Part shown: piece after piece, positions 28,465 through 35,736 of the stretch
Layout: every line of letters begins with the position of its first letter
How positions within the stretch are numbered: the first letter of the stretch is position 1
Origin: an uncultured Bacteroides sp.
GTDB lineage: Bacteria > Bacteroidota > Bacteroidia > Bacteroidales > Bacteroidaceae
DNA: 60,629 bases
Direction of reading: 5' to 3'
Assembly (NCBI GenBank): GCA_900556625.1
Contig: USPQ01000009.1
Location: 1-60,629, forward strand
Translations under genes and position numbers: made by a program
Notes under the pieces: generated by a model
Database searches by the model: none
The model's input: only the letters and a program-made list of their open reading frames with translations
What the model was told of the DNA's origin: nothing

Positions 28465-29871
28465 CTAATAAGCCTCTTTATCCCCGCGGATTACATTATA
28501 CACAGTCTTATACATGATATATAAATCCAAAAGAAACGTCCAATGCTCAATATACCAGATGTCACGTTGCACACGTCCTTCCATCTGCCAAAGCTCCTTC
28601 GTTTCTCCACGGAAACCTGTCACTTGTGCCCAACCTGTAATACCAGGCTTTACAAAATGACGGACCATATATTTATTTATTAAATGAGAATATTCTTCTG
28701 TGTGCTTCAACATGTGCGGACGGGGACCCACTAAAGACATATCTCCTTTCAGGACATTAATAAATTGAGGAAGTTCATCCACATTCGTCTTACGAATCAG
28801 ATCACCGATTCGGGTTTTACGAGGATCATGTTCTGTAGCTTGTAATGTATCACATTGAGCATTTACCCGCATTGAACGAAACTTATAACACCAGAATTCA
28901 CGACCATCCTCCCCACTTCGTTTCTGCTTGAAAAAGACAGGTCCAGGCGAACTTATCTTTATAGCCAGTCCCACAATGATGTATATAATCGGGAAAAGGG
29001 TACAAAGGAATAGTAGCGAGCAAATAATATCAAAGCCACGTTTCATAATACGGTTCTCCAATAACTCAAGTGGCTCACGACGGATAGAAAGTACCGGGAC
29101 ATTACCTAACATTTCAAAATACATTCTCCGTTTCAAATAGTTCCGGACATTGGGAACGCTAAAGAAACGAATCAGATGATTCTCACAATAGTTGATAATC
29201 GGCACAATTTCAGCACTACGGGCGGAAGGAAGGCTACAATAAAGCTGATCCACCTTTCCCGCATTACGAGTCAAATAATCAACAGCTTCACATGGCTGTC
29301 CCAAATAAGCTATGTTCATAGGATAGCGGTCTGACGGAAAATCTTCAAAATATCCCAATACACGATACCCGGATGTCGGATCATCCGTCATGGAATGATA
29401 AAGTTCCTGCATATTTTCATGGCTACCCACCAGCACTACCTTTCGGACATTCTTCCCACTTTTGCGATAAAGCTCCAGAATAGATCGGAACGTCAGACGA
29501 TAGGAAATGATAACGATAATGAGAACTATATAAAATACCCCTAACTGACGCAGATTGACACATTCAAAATGGAATATGTATGAAAGCCCAAAGACTATCA
29601 AGACAAAAGGAATCATATTCCGGGCCACCCGAAGCATAATTTGTTCCGGGCGGACCACCGGACGATGAAGGATCACTCCTGAACGGATGTTGCAAACCAG
29701 ATAACATAAAGTCATCAGAGCCATGTTCTGGAGAAGAGGCATTGAATACTCAAATAGAGACCGGTTTTCCCAGATCGAAGTAAACATCCATAACAGCAAG
29801 TTCAATAAGATGATGTCCCCTAGAAGGACAAAAGATTTTAGGACTTTATTGAAACGTTGGACTTCCTGCAT
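28465..29871 (-). CDS. Undecaprenyl-phosphate sugar-1-phosphate transferase (WcaJ-like)
   Basis: A 468-residue polyisoprenyl-phosphate hexose-1-phosphate transferase. The N-terminal half has four hydrophobic helices and a CoA-binding-like fold. The second half has the membrane re-entrant helix and the catalytic PF02397 domain: SSPGPVFFKQKRSGEDGREF, CYKFRSMR, KTNVDELPQFINVLKGDMSL, VGPRPH and KPGITGWAQVTGFRGET. It starts repeat-unit synthesis by moving a hexose-1-phosphate, probably glucose, onto undecaprenyl phosphate. It is the first gene of the main CPS operon in transcription order. Confidence 0.95.
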   Translation of the reverse strand: MQEVQRFNKVLKSFVLLGDIILLNLLLWMFTSIWENRSLFEYSMPLLQNMALMTLCYLVCNIRSGVILHRPVVRPEQIMLRVARNMIPFVLIVFGLSYIFHFECVNLRQLGVFYIVLIIVIISYRLTFRSILELYRKSGKNVRKVVLVGSHENMQELYHSMTDDPTSGYRVLGYFEDFPSDRYPMNIAYLGQPCEAVDYLTRNAGKVDQLYCSLPSARSAEIVPIINYCENHLIRFFSVPNVRNYLKRRMYFEMLGNVPVLSIRREPLELLENRIMKRGFDIICSLLFLCTLFPIIYIIVGLAIKISSPGPVFFKQKRSGEDGREFWCYKFRSMRVNAQCDTLQATEHDPRKTRIGDLIRKTNVDELPQFINVLKGDMSLVGPRPHMLKHTEEYSHLINKYMVRHFVKPGITGWAQVTGFRGETKELWQMEGRVQRDIWYIEHWTFLLDLYIMYKTVYNVIRGDKEAY

Positions 29872-29905
29872 TATTTTATTATCAACTGATTAAATTTCTT
29901 TCCCA

Positions 29906-30171
29906 TCACCCGTGTTTCTCACGATAATCAATATAACGGTCGACCCATTCAATTGCTTTGGTTCGAAATTCCTCTTTGGTATGACAGTCATAGAAGTAAG
30001 CCAAAAGACGGGTGAAATGGCTTAAACGAACGTCTCCCCTTTTATAACCTTTGCATAGTAGACAGCTTTGCCCAAGCCTATTTCAGCGCACATGGGAGCT
30101 ATCTTCACACCTGCTTTCTTAAACTGCTCGGCGATGAAAAGACCGAGTGCTACATGAGAGTACTTTTTCAT
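29906..30171 (-). pseudogene. Small conserved protein, apparently frameshifted
   Basis: From ATG 30171 the frame reads MKKYSHVALGLFIAEQFKKA and stops at 30022 after KVIKGETFV. The next frame continues without a gap as KGYKRGDVRLSHFTRLLAYF and then YDCHTKEEFRTKAIEWVDRY, ending at TGA 29906. Restoring one G in the sequence around 30047 would give a protein of about 90 residues. I do not recognise the family. It lies between the CPS operon and the VirE_N gene, transcribed towards the CPS operon. Confidence 0.6.
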
Positions 30172-30225
30172 TTTTGTAATTCTGTTAATTGTTAAAGTTA
30201 TTAAATAATACATGATTCTACCTAT

Positions 30226-30251
30226 AACTGTTCTGATATGCCAGAACAGTT
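30226..30251. promoter_or_regulatory. 10-bp inverted repeat in the divergent region
   Basis: AACTGTTCTG, 6-base spacer, CAGAACAGTT. A perfect 10-bp palindrome lies between the divergent small gene (minus) and the VirE_N gene (plus), so it could be an operator for both. A weak -7 box TACCTTCG follows at 30269-30276. Confidence 0.6.
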
Positions 30252-30324
30252 GATTTAAAAGCTATTCCTACCTTCGCCCCGCGTTTTGAAAATTCAAGGC
30301 GATAATCAAATAATTAGATACGTT

Positions 30325-30957
30325 ATGACAAACGATTTTAGAATGTCTTATTTCATGCCTCCCATTGCGCCCATTAAAGACGAACACGGACAATTAGTTA
30401 CTCCTCCTACGCTTATTCCCTGCTGCGAAGTCTCCGTAGAGCAAGTCTTTCAAATGATTACCTGCAACGAGAATCTCAAAGTTCTGACCGAACAAGTACG
30501 CAACTCCGAAGATATACGGACGGCAAAAGCATCACTATTACCATACGTGACTCCCTGTGGTACATTCTCGCGTCGCAGCAGCAAATGCCTCATAGTTCCT
30601 TCCCTCCTAACAGTAGTAGATATAGACTATCTCACCTCCTATCAGGAAGCAGTGGAGATGCGTAAGACGTTGTTCAATGATCCTCTTCTCCACCCTGTGC
30701 TCACGTTTATCAGTCCTAGCGGACGAGGCGTAAAAGCCTTCATACCCTATAATCATTTACCCATGGCCGATGACGCAAACTGTATTACGGAAAAAATGAA
30801 GTTAGCAATGTTATACACTGTGATGATCTATGGTACAGGAACACCTCCTCCTTTCGGAGAAAAGAAAAAAGGCGTGGACTTTTCCGGTAAAGACATTGTG
30901 AGATCCTGCTTCCTTTGCCATGACCCGGGAGCATTATTTAGAACCACCAACGAATAA
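30325..30957 (+). CDS. BT4734/BF3469-type VirE N-terminal domain protein
   Basis: The start MTNDFRMSYFMPPIAPIKDE at 30325 is preferred; an upstream ATG at 30286 adds 13 residues. About 210 residues match PF08800: CEVSVEQVF, a central CGTFSRRSSKCLI, VVDIDYL (acidic, primase-like) and FISPSGRGVKAF, which resembles the catalytic core of archaeo-eukaryotic primase-type (AEP) domains. It is usually paired with a DUF3987 or VirE helicase, as here. It lies 36 bases upstream of the DUF3987 gene after an AAATCATA-type repeat. The function in Bacteroides is not established; a replication role for mobile DNA is inferred. Confidence 0.85.
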   Translation: MTNDFRMSYFMPPIAPIKDEHGQLVTPPTLIPCCEVSVEQVFQMITCNENLKVLTEQVRNSEDIRTAKASLLPYVTPCGTFSRRSSKCLIVPSLLTVVDIDYLTSYQEAVEMRKTLFNDPLLHPVLTFISPSGRGVKAFIPYNHLPMADDANCITEKMKLAMLYTVMIYGTGTPPPFGEKKKGVDFSGKDIVRSCFLCHDPGALFRTTNE

Positions 30958-30990
30958 CCATAAATCATAAATTATAAATCATAAATCAAA
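30958..30990 (+). repeat. AT-rich short direct repeats (ATAAATCATAAATTATAAAT type)
   Basis: Three to four imperfect copies of ATAAATCA/ATAAATTA lie between the VirE_N and DUF3987 genes. Such AT-rich spacers are common between Bacteroides genes; no specific function is claimed. Confidence 0.6.
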
Positions 30991-30993
30991 ATA

Positions 30994-32826
30994 ATGACTG
31001 ATATTGAATCTTTACGCCGCCTCACTGAAGCGGTTGAAACTGCAGGAGCGGATATTGCTCCTACCTATGCTGAATATGTACAACTGGCGTTTGCCATCGC
31101 AACAGATTGCGGAGAAGCGGGACGCGAGTTTTTCCACCGTTTGTGCCGGATGTCCGCCAAGTACCAACATGAACATGCCGAACGGATATTCTCCAATGCT
31201 CTCACTACCCGACACGGGGAAGTGCACCTGGGTACGGCTTTCCATCTTGCCGAAATGGCAAATGTGAAACTCTGTAATACGGAAGTTATGAACAACCGTA
31301 GAAATACAGAAAATACGGAAAATACACCATCCAAAGTTCTCACACACGCACACGTATATAATAAGGTGGAGAATGACGAACCGGACGAATCCGAAGAGCT
31401 GCTGAACGGTAGTGACCCGAACCAGCCATTGCCCACTTTCCCCGAAGCGGACTGGCCGAAAATCCTCTTGCTCATCATGAGCTATGCCACCAGCCCTACG
31501 CAGCGTGACGTCATGCTGCTCGGAGCATTGACTGCCATAGGTGCCAGCATGGAACGATATGTAAGATGTCCATACGCCGGCAAACTCCAGTCTCCTTGCC
31601 TGCAAAGTTTCATCGTGGCTCCTTCTGCCTCGGGTAAGGGAATTCTTTCGCTTATCCGTCTGCTCGTCGAACCTATCCATGACGAGATCCGCCAACAAGT
31701 AGCGGCAGAGGTCAAGGCTTACAAAAAAGAGAAAGCCGCCTACGACGTCATGGGAAAAGAGCGTAGCAAAGTGGAAGCTCCCCAAATGCCCAAAAACAGA
31801 ATGTTTCTCATCTCGGGCAATAACACCGGAACAGGTATTCTGCAAAATATCATGGATGCCAACGGCACAGGACTTATCTGCGAAACGGAAGCAGATACTA
31901 TTTCTGCTGCCATCGGCTCGGAATACGGACACTGGAGCGACACGCTCCGCAAAGCGTTCGACCATGACCGTTTGTCGTACAACCGACGTACCGACCAGGA
32001 ATACCGGGAAGTAAAGAAAAGCTATCTGTCCGTCCTGCTTTCCGGTACGCCCGCACAAGTGAAACCACTTATTCCCTCGACAGAGAACGGTTTGTTCTCG
32101 CGCCAACTGTTTTATTACATGCATGGTATATGGGCATGGATCAATCAGTTTGAAAGTGGTGAAGCCGATCTGGAAGCTATCTTCACAGACATAGGCCTGG
32201 AATGGAAAAAGCAACTCGACCTGATGAAAACACATGGAGTCCATACGCTCCGGCTCACCGACGAGCAAAAGCAAGAGTTCAACGCTCTCTTTTCCGATTT
32301 GTTCTTCCGTTCGGGACTTGCCAACGACAACGAAATGAGCAGTTCCATCGCCCGACTGGCTGTCAACACGTGCCGTATCATGGCAGAAGTAGCTATGATA
32401 CGTGCATTGGAATGTGATCAACCTTACCAATTCAAGAATTCTTCTATCCATCTGCTTACTCCTGATAAGGAGATTGCCACTGATAATATCAAAGACGGCA
32501 TTATCACCCGTTGGGATGTAACGATCACCGCTGAAGATTTTAAAGCGGTCCTGGAGCTTGTAACTCCGCTTTATCGTCATGCCACGCATATCTTGTCTTT
32601 TCTTCCCTCCACAGAAGTCAAGCATAGAGCCAATGCCGACCGGGATGCACTTTTCGAAGCAATGGGCAACCAATTCACCCGTGCACAGTTGTCGGAACAG
32701 GCTACAATCATGAAAATCAAACCTAACACCGCTTTCGGCTGGTTGAACCGTCTGATTAAAAAAGGATTGTTTACCAACGCAGACGATAAAGGCATCTATA
32801 CGCGTACGCACGTGTGCGTGTGTTAG
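30994..32826 (+). CDS. DUF3987 protein with PriCT-like N-terminus (primase/helicase-like)
   Basis: 610 residues. The first 90 (LRRLTEAVETAGADIAPTYA and onward) resemble the primase C-terminal PriCT-2 helical domain. From about residue 145 a DUF3987 domain (PF13148) follows, with the P-loop-like FIVAPSASGKGILSL near 205-220, LLSGTPAQVKPLI near 350 and a C-terminal helix-turn-helix-like NPTRAQLSEQ..KPNTAFGWLNRLIKKG type segment. It pairs with the upstream VirE_N gene, as at many Bacteroides CPS and integrative element borders. A long antisense ORF opposite it is a shadow. Confidence 0.88.
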   Translation: MTDIESLRRLTEAVETAGADIAPTYAEYVQLAFAIATDCGEAGREFFHRLCRMSAKYQHEHAERIFSNALTTRHGEVHLGTAFHLAEMANVKLCNTEVMNNRRNTENTENTPSKVLTHAHVYNKVENDEPDESEELLNGSDPNQPLPTFPEADWPKILLLIMSYATSPTQRDVMLLGALTAIGASMERYVRCPYAGKLQSPCLQSFIVAPSASGKGILSLIRLLVEPIHDEIRQQVAAEVKAYKKEKAAYDVMGKERSKVEAPQMPKNRMFLISGNNTGTGILQNIMDANGTGLICETEADTISAAIGSEYGHWSDTLRKAFDHDRLSYNRRTDQEYREVKKSYLSVLLSGTPAQVKPLIPSTENGLFSRQLFYYMHGIWAWINQFESGEADLEAIFTDIGLEWKKQLDLMKTHGVHTLRLTDEQKQEFNALFSDLFFRSGLANDNEMSSSIARLAVNTCRIMAEVAMIRALECDQPYQFKNSSIHLLTPDKEIATDNIKDGIITRWDVTITAEDFKAVLELVTPLYRHATHILSFLPSTEVKHRANADRDALFEAMGNQFTRAQLSEQATIMKIKPNTAFGWLNRLIKKGLFTNADDKGIYTRTHVCVC

Positions 32827-32862
32827 GGAGACGGGGGTAAAAGTGTATTTCTTGTATTTTAA

Positions 32863-32922
32863 TAAAGCATCGCTTTAGCGTTCGTAAAGCATAGGTTTAG
32901 CAACCATAAAGCACCGCTTTAT
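32863..32922. repeat. Three tandem 22-bp repeats (TAAAGCAYNGSTTTA type)
   Basis: Three adjacent units start TAAAGCATCGCTTTAGCG (32863), TAAAGCATAGGTTTAGCA (32885) and TAAAGCACCGCTTTAT (32907). Units 1 and 3 contain a small palindrome (AAAGC..GCTTT). They lie about 36 bases after the DUF3987 stop. They could be iterons or a terminator-like array; no function is proven. Confidence 0.75.
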
Positions 32923-33000
32923 CCCACACAAACCGCCTCTATTCCTCTCTCCATCTCCCACTTTCATTTTTCAACTCTCAACTCTCAATTCTCAACTTCT

Positions 33001-33219
33001 TCAAGGTTCTCCCAAAGCGTCCACAATCACTCTCACCTCCAACGGTGTGAATGAGCGACGCTTTGATTCGTACCCTAAGTCGTACAGACGTTGCAGAAGT
33101 CCGGGACATAAAGAAATCCATTTCTTCATTTTTCGATAAGCAGCAATGTCGGTAAGTGTCGGAGAATAAAGTTGCGCCAGTTCCATGCGCCCATAGGCAC
33201 GTATTTTGAATTCGTTCAT
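33001..33219 (-). CDS. DUF4248 domain small protein
   Basis: 72 residues, FKIRAYGRMELAQLYSPTLT and then a basic middle with a C-terminal SFTPLEVRVIVDALGEP. It matches the DUF4248 small proteins that accompany HU-like, VirE_N and DUF3987 genes in Bacteroides. Basic and helical, it could bind DNA, but the function is unknown. It is transcribed away from the HU-family gene. Confidence 0.8.
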   Translation of the reverse strand: MNEFKIRAYGRMELAQLYSPTLTDIAAYRKMKKWISLCPGLLQRLYDLGYESKRRSFTPLEVRVIVDALGEP

Positions 33220-33343
33220 GATGAATAAGTTTCTGATTTACAGTTACAAAAATAACAAAACATATTCACATATCCTACGTTTTTCCATTGAATAACCGAC
33301 CGTTACTGCGCATAATTGACAACAATCACGTGCAACTGTAGAC

Positions 33344-33378
33344 TATTGATTTCTGCGGGTTTCAGGGTTGTATCTTTG
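33344..33378 (+). promoter_or_regulatory. Bacteroides-type promoter for the HU-family gene
   Basis: A perfect -7 box TATCTTTG (33371-33378) lies 22 bases after TATTG (33344-33348). It places transcription near 33385, which excludes the upstream ATG at 33368 and supports the start at 33440. Confidence 0.7.
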
Positions 33379-33439
33379 TATCGTCGAAAGGGAAAAGAAT
33401 CCCCCGGACACAATGTTTAACCCTTTTATTTATTGTTTT

Positions 33440-33928
33440 ATGATTCGTTACAAAATTTATCAAAACCAACAGCAGAAAGGCCTGAATGCAGGCAAGTGGT
33501 TCGCCCGTGCGGTAAGCGACGAGACGTTTGATTTGGCCAAGCTTGCCGAACACATGTCGAAACACAATTCACCGTATTCCGGTGGTGTCATCAAAGGTGT
33601 ACTTTCTGACATGGTAGACTGCATCAAAGAATTACTGCTCGACGGCAAATGCGTGAAAATCGACGACCTTGCCATCTTTGGTGTGGGCATCCGCAGCAAG
33701 GCAGCTGATACACTGGAAGATTTCTCATTGGAGAAAAACATCACTGGTATACGTCTGAAAGCCCGTGCTACCGGTAATTTGTCAACCACCAACCTGAAAC
33801 TCGACAGCCAGTTGAAACAGCAGACCGAATATCAGAAACCGACAACTGCCGGAGGAGGTTCTGACTCGGGTGATACCCCTGATCCGAAACCGGATGGTGG
33901 CGGTGAAGCGCCTGATCCGGCTGCTTAA
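33440..33928 (+). CDS. HU-family DNA-binding protein (HU-HIG type)
   Basis: 162 residues from MIRYKIYQNQQQKGLNAGKW. The HU/IHF-like fold covers residues 1-125 (FDLAKLAEHMSKHNSPYSGG, DCIKELLLDGKCVKIDDLAIFGVGI). It is followed by a low-complexity tail of Gly, Asp and Pro (about residues 135-162) typical of Bacteroides HU-HIG proteins. A promoter just upstream fixes the start. It probably binds DNA and is a fixture of CPS and element borders. An N-acetylmuramoyl-L-alanine amidase often follows it in other loci but is absent here. Confidence 0.88.
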   Translation: MIRYKIYQNQQQKGLNAGKWFARAVSDETFDLAKLAEHMSKHNSPYSGGVIKGVLSDMVDCIKELLLDGKCVKIDDLAIFGVGIRSKAADTLEDFSLEKNITGIRLKARATGNLSTTNLKLDSQLKQQTEYQKPTTAGGGSDSGDTPDPKPDGGGEAPDPAA

Positions 33929-34038
33929 GGGATTCACCACAGAGGACGCAGAGAACACAGAGTCTTCGCTATCGGAGGCTTAATCGGAGTACAGAGCTGT
34001 ATGTAGCCCTATGCGTACTTACCGGGAATTATAAAGTA

Positions 34039-34788
34039 TTATCTAAGTATATTGACCAGCAAACTGGCAATAGATATCAGGATAGAAAATCCCGAAATCC
34101 ACATTGTTGTACTTGTTCCGATGTCTGCGCTCTGCGCTTTGACTTTATTGGGAGTGACATACAGGATGTCATTCTGTTGCAACTGATAGTAAGGAGATAA
34201 TAACAGATCCGCGTCATTCAGATTGAGTGTAACAAACTGTTTATGCCCATTCTGGTCTTCGCGGATCAATTTTACATTATCACGAACACCATAAATGGTC
34301 AAGTCCCCTGCCATGGCAAGGGCTTCGAGTACATTGATCTGCTCATTCACCACCGGATAAACACCCGGAGACGCCACTTCTCCCAAAACCGAAACTTTAA
34401 AACCGGACATACGGACTACTACCGTAGGTCTTTCTTTCACGTAAGATTTCAGTCGCTCCGTTATCAGGTTTTCAGCTTCGCGACTCGTTAATCCGTTTAA
34501 AGGGAGTTTACCTAAAACCGGATAATTGATATTTCCCTGGTCATCCAACAAAAAGGTACTGCCTTGTGCATTGAATGGCTGCGAAACAACCGGATCGGAA
34601 GTAGAAACAAGAATGGAAACTTCATCACCCGGTATCAGCCTTGCGTCCTGAACAGGCGCAACTTGCGTATTCGCCTGTTTCAAAATTTCCGCATCCTGCA
34701 AGTAAGGTACTTTCTTATAGGACTGGCAAGCCGAGAAAAAGAAAAAAAAGAATATCAGTGCAAAAGCACCGGATAATTTCGTATTCAT
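34039..34788 (-). CDS. Second Wza-like polysaccharide export lipoprotein
   Basis: 249 residues with a lipoprotein signal whose hydrophobic core is unusually rich in Phe (ALIFFFFFFSACQS, lipobox F-S-A-C). The mature part begins YKKVPYLQDAEI and contains Poly_export and SLBB segments (MSGFKVSVLGEVASPGVYPV). It is strongly similar to the Wza at 27594-28406, but shorter at the N-terminal part of the domain. It is 27 bases downstream of upxY and forms a two-gene unit with it. No wzc follows, because the next genes are on the other strand. Confidence 0.93.
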   Translation of the reverse strand: MNTKLSGAFALIFFFFFFSACQSYKKVPYLQDAEILKQANTQVAPVQDARLIPGDEVSILVSTSDPVVSQPFNAQGSTFLLDDQGNINYPVLGKLPLNGLTSREAENLITERLKSYVKERPTVVVRMSGFKVSVLGEVASPGVYPVVNEQINVLEALAMAGDLTIYGVRDNVKLIREDQNGHKQFVTLNLNDADLLLSPYYQLQQNDILYVTPNKVKAQSADIGTSTTMWISGFSILISIASLLVNILR

Positions 34789-34815
34789 GTGAATGGTGGA
34801 TAAATGATGACGGGA

Positions 34816-35394
34816 TTAGTTTTTCTCGCAGATAGCCTCGACATAACCAATAGGCATATTGACACAAGCACATCCCAGCATATTCAGCCGGACGGCAATC
34901 TTGCTTTTGCCATCGACATTGACCAGCTCACCAACCAGTCCGGTCAAAGGACCCTTGATGACACGTACTTTTTCACCACGTGCCAAAGGGGAACTACTCA
35001 TACAAATAGCTTCTTCGGAATAATCGAGCATGAAACGGAAACGAGCCATCTGCTCATCGGGAATCACTGCCGGCGTGCTCTCACCTCGCATCACCATATA
35101 GCGACTAACTGTAGAAAGAGTTAGAACTTCTTTACGTTCCTTCGGATCGGCATGGACAAATACCATCATTGGAAGAAGAACTGCTTCAACCATCTTACGA
35201 CGGTCACTCCACTGATGAATCTCCTGCTGGACAGGAACAAAATTCTCAATCCCCATTTTACCTAAATACTCGGCAACCTTCTTCTCATGGTGCATACGAA
35301 CCAGGGCGACATACCAGCGTTTAGAGTGTGCTACGCCTTCCCCTGTCCCATTACTAGGCCCAGCATTTTCTGATTTTCGGTTTGTTAAAATCAT
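34816..35394 (-). CDS. upxY: UpxY-family transcription antiterminator
   Basis: A 192-residue NusG-like protein. The NGN domain starts RWYVALVRMHHEKKVAEYLG and continues NFVPVQQEIHQWSDRRKMVE; the KOW domain is at GEKVRVIKGPLTGLVGELV. In B. fragilis each capsule locus starts with its own UpxY, which prevents premature termination of that locus. Here it is the first gene left of the invertible promoter. The usual upxZ partner gene does not follow. Confidence 0.93.
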   Translation of the reverse strand: MILTNRKSENAGPSNGTGEGVAHSKRWYVALVRMHHEKKVAEYLGKMGIENFVPVQQEIHQWSDRRKMVEAVLLPMMVFVHADPKERKEVLTLSTVSRYMVMRGESTPAVIPDEQMARFRFMLDYSEEAICMSSSPLARGEKVRVIKGPLTGLVGELVNVDGKSKIAVRLNMLGCACVNMPIGYVEAICEKN

Positions 35395-35417
35395 GTTTTT
35401 TTACCCCATATGCATCC

Positions 35418-35437
35418 GTTACTTCTTAGGTAACGGA
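35418..35437 (+). repeat. Inverted repeat, left copy (IR-L)
   Basis: GTTACTTCTTAGGTAACGGA; a perfect 20-base match to the reverse complement of 35677-35696. The next bases on both sides do not pair, so the repeat is exactly 20 bp. Confidence 0.95.
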
Positions 35438-35629
35438 TAAAATGCACTTTGACGGTATAGAGAGAATTTATACATACAAATGGGTATAAAAAGGTAAGAG
35501 CCTAATAATTAGTAAGAAAAAATCTTGAAATTAGGCAAAAGGAAACATAGAACATGAAAATACTGTTATTTCATGTTCAAGCATTTTTTATTCAAAAAAT
35601 CGAATAAAACGAAAAAAATTAAAGGATTA

Positions 35630-35662
35630 CTTGTTTACTATCTATGTTTTTGACTATCTTTG
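35630..35662 (+). promoter_or_regulatory. Promoter inside the inverton
   Basis: The -33 box CTTG (35630-35633) and a perfect -7 box TATCTTTG (35655-35662) are spaced 21 bases apart. It directs transcription rightwards in the present orientation. I found no CAAAnnTA (-7 on the other strand) in the segment. Confidence 0.85.
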
Positions 35663-35676
35663 CGACAAATTTTAAT

Positions 35677-35696
35677 TCCGTTACCTAAGAAGTAAC
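35677..35696 (-). repeat. Inverted repeat, right copy (IR-R)
   Basis: TCCGTTACCTAAGAAGTAAC; the partner of the left repeat, 41 bases beyond the 3' end of the recombinase gene, which reads towards it. Confidence 0.95.
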
Positions 35697-35736
35697 TACT
35701 ACTATTCACTATTGATTTATAGCACTTTGCAACTTT

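Larger units (their letters stand above)
35418..35696. promoter_or_regulatory. Invertible promoter segment (inverton) of the CPS locus, OFF orientation
   Basis: The left repeat GTTACTTCTTAGGTAACGGA (35418-35437) is the exact reverse complement of the right repeat (35677-35696), a 20-bp perfect inverted repeat flanking 239 bases. Each repeat contains its own CCGTTAC/GTAAC arms, as expected of recombinase binding. The only consensus promoter inside points right, away from upxY, so the locus is read as OFF. Flipping would place the -7 box about 55 bases upstream of the upxY start. The gap 35395-35736 holds no gene. Confidence 0.92.

Noticed and set aside
31012..32811. A 599-codon open frame antisense to the DUF3987 gene
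   Set aside because: The plus strand codes a recognisable DUF3987 protein with P-loop-like motif; the antisense frame has no recognisable domain and is explained by codon bias.
33295..33305. CCGTTACT resembling half of the inverton repeat
   Set aside because: Only 8 bases match, there is no partner repeat nearby, and a match of this length is expected by chance in 60 kb.
33934..34038. ACAGAGGACGCAGAGAACACAGAG-like purine-rich spacer as a repeat element
   Set aside because: Short and imperfect; spacers like this are common in Bacteroides and I see no second copy in the window.
34725..34760. A/T runs in the Phe-rich signal peptide of the second Wza as a phase-variable site
   Set aside because: The frame is intact, and the runs (T8 and T5 on the coding strand) are interrupted; only weak reason to suspect slippage.
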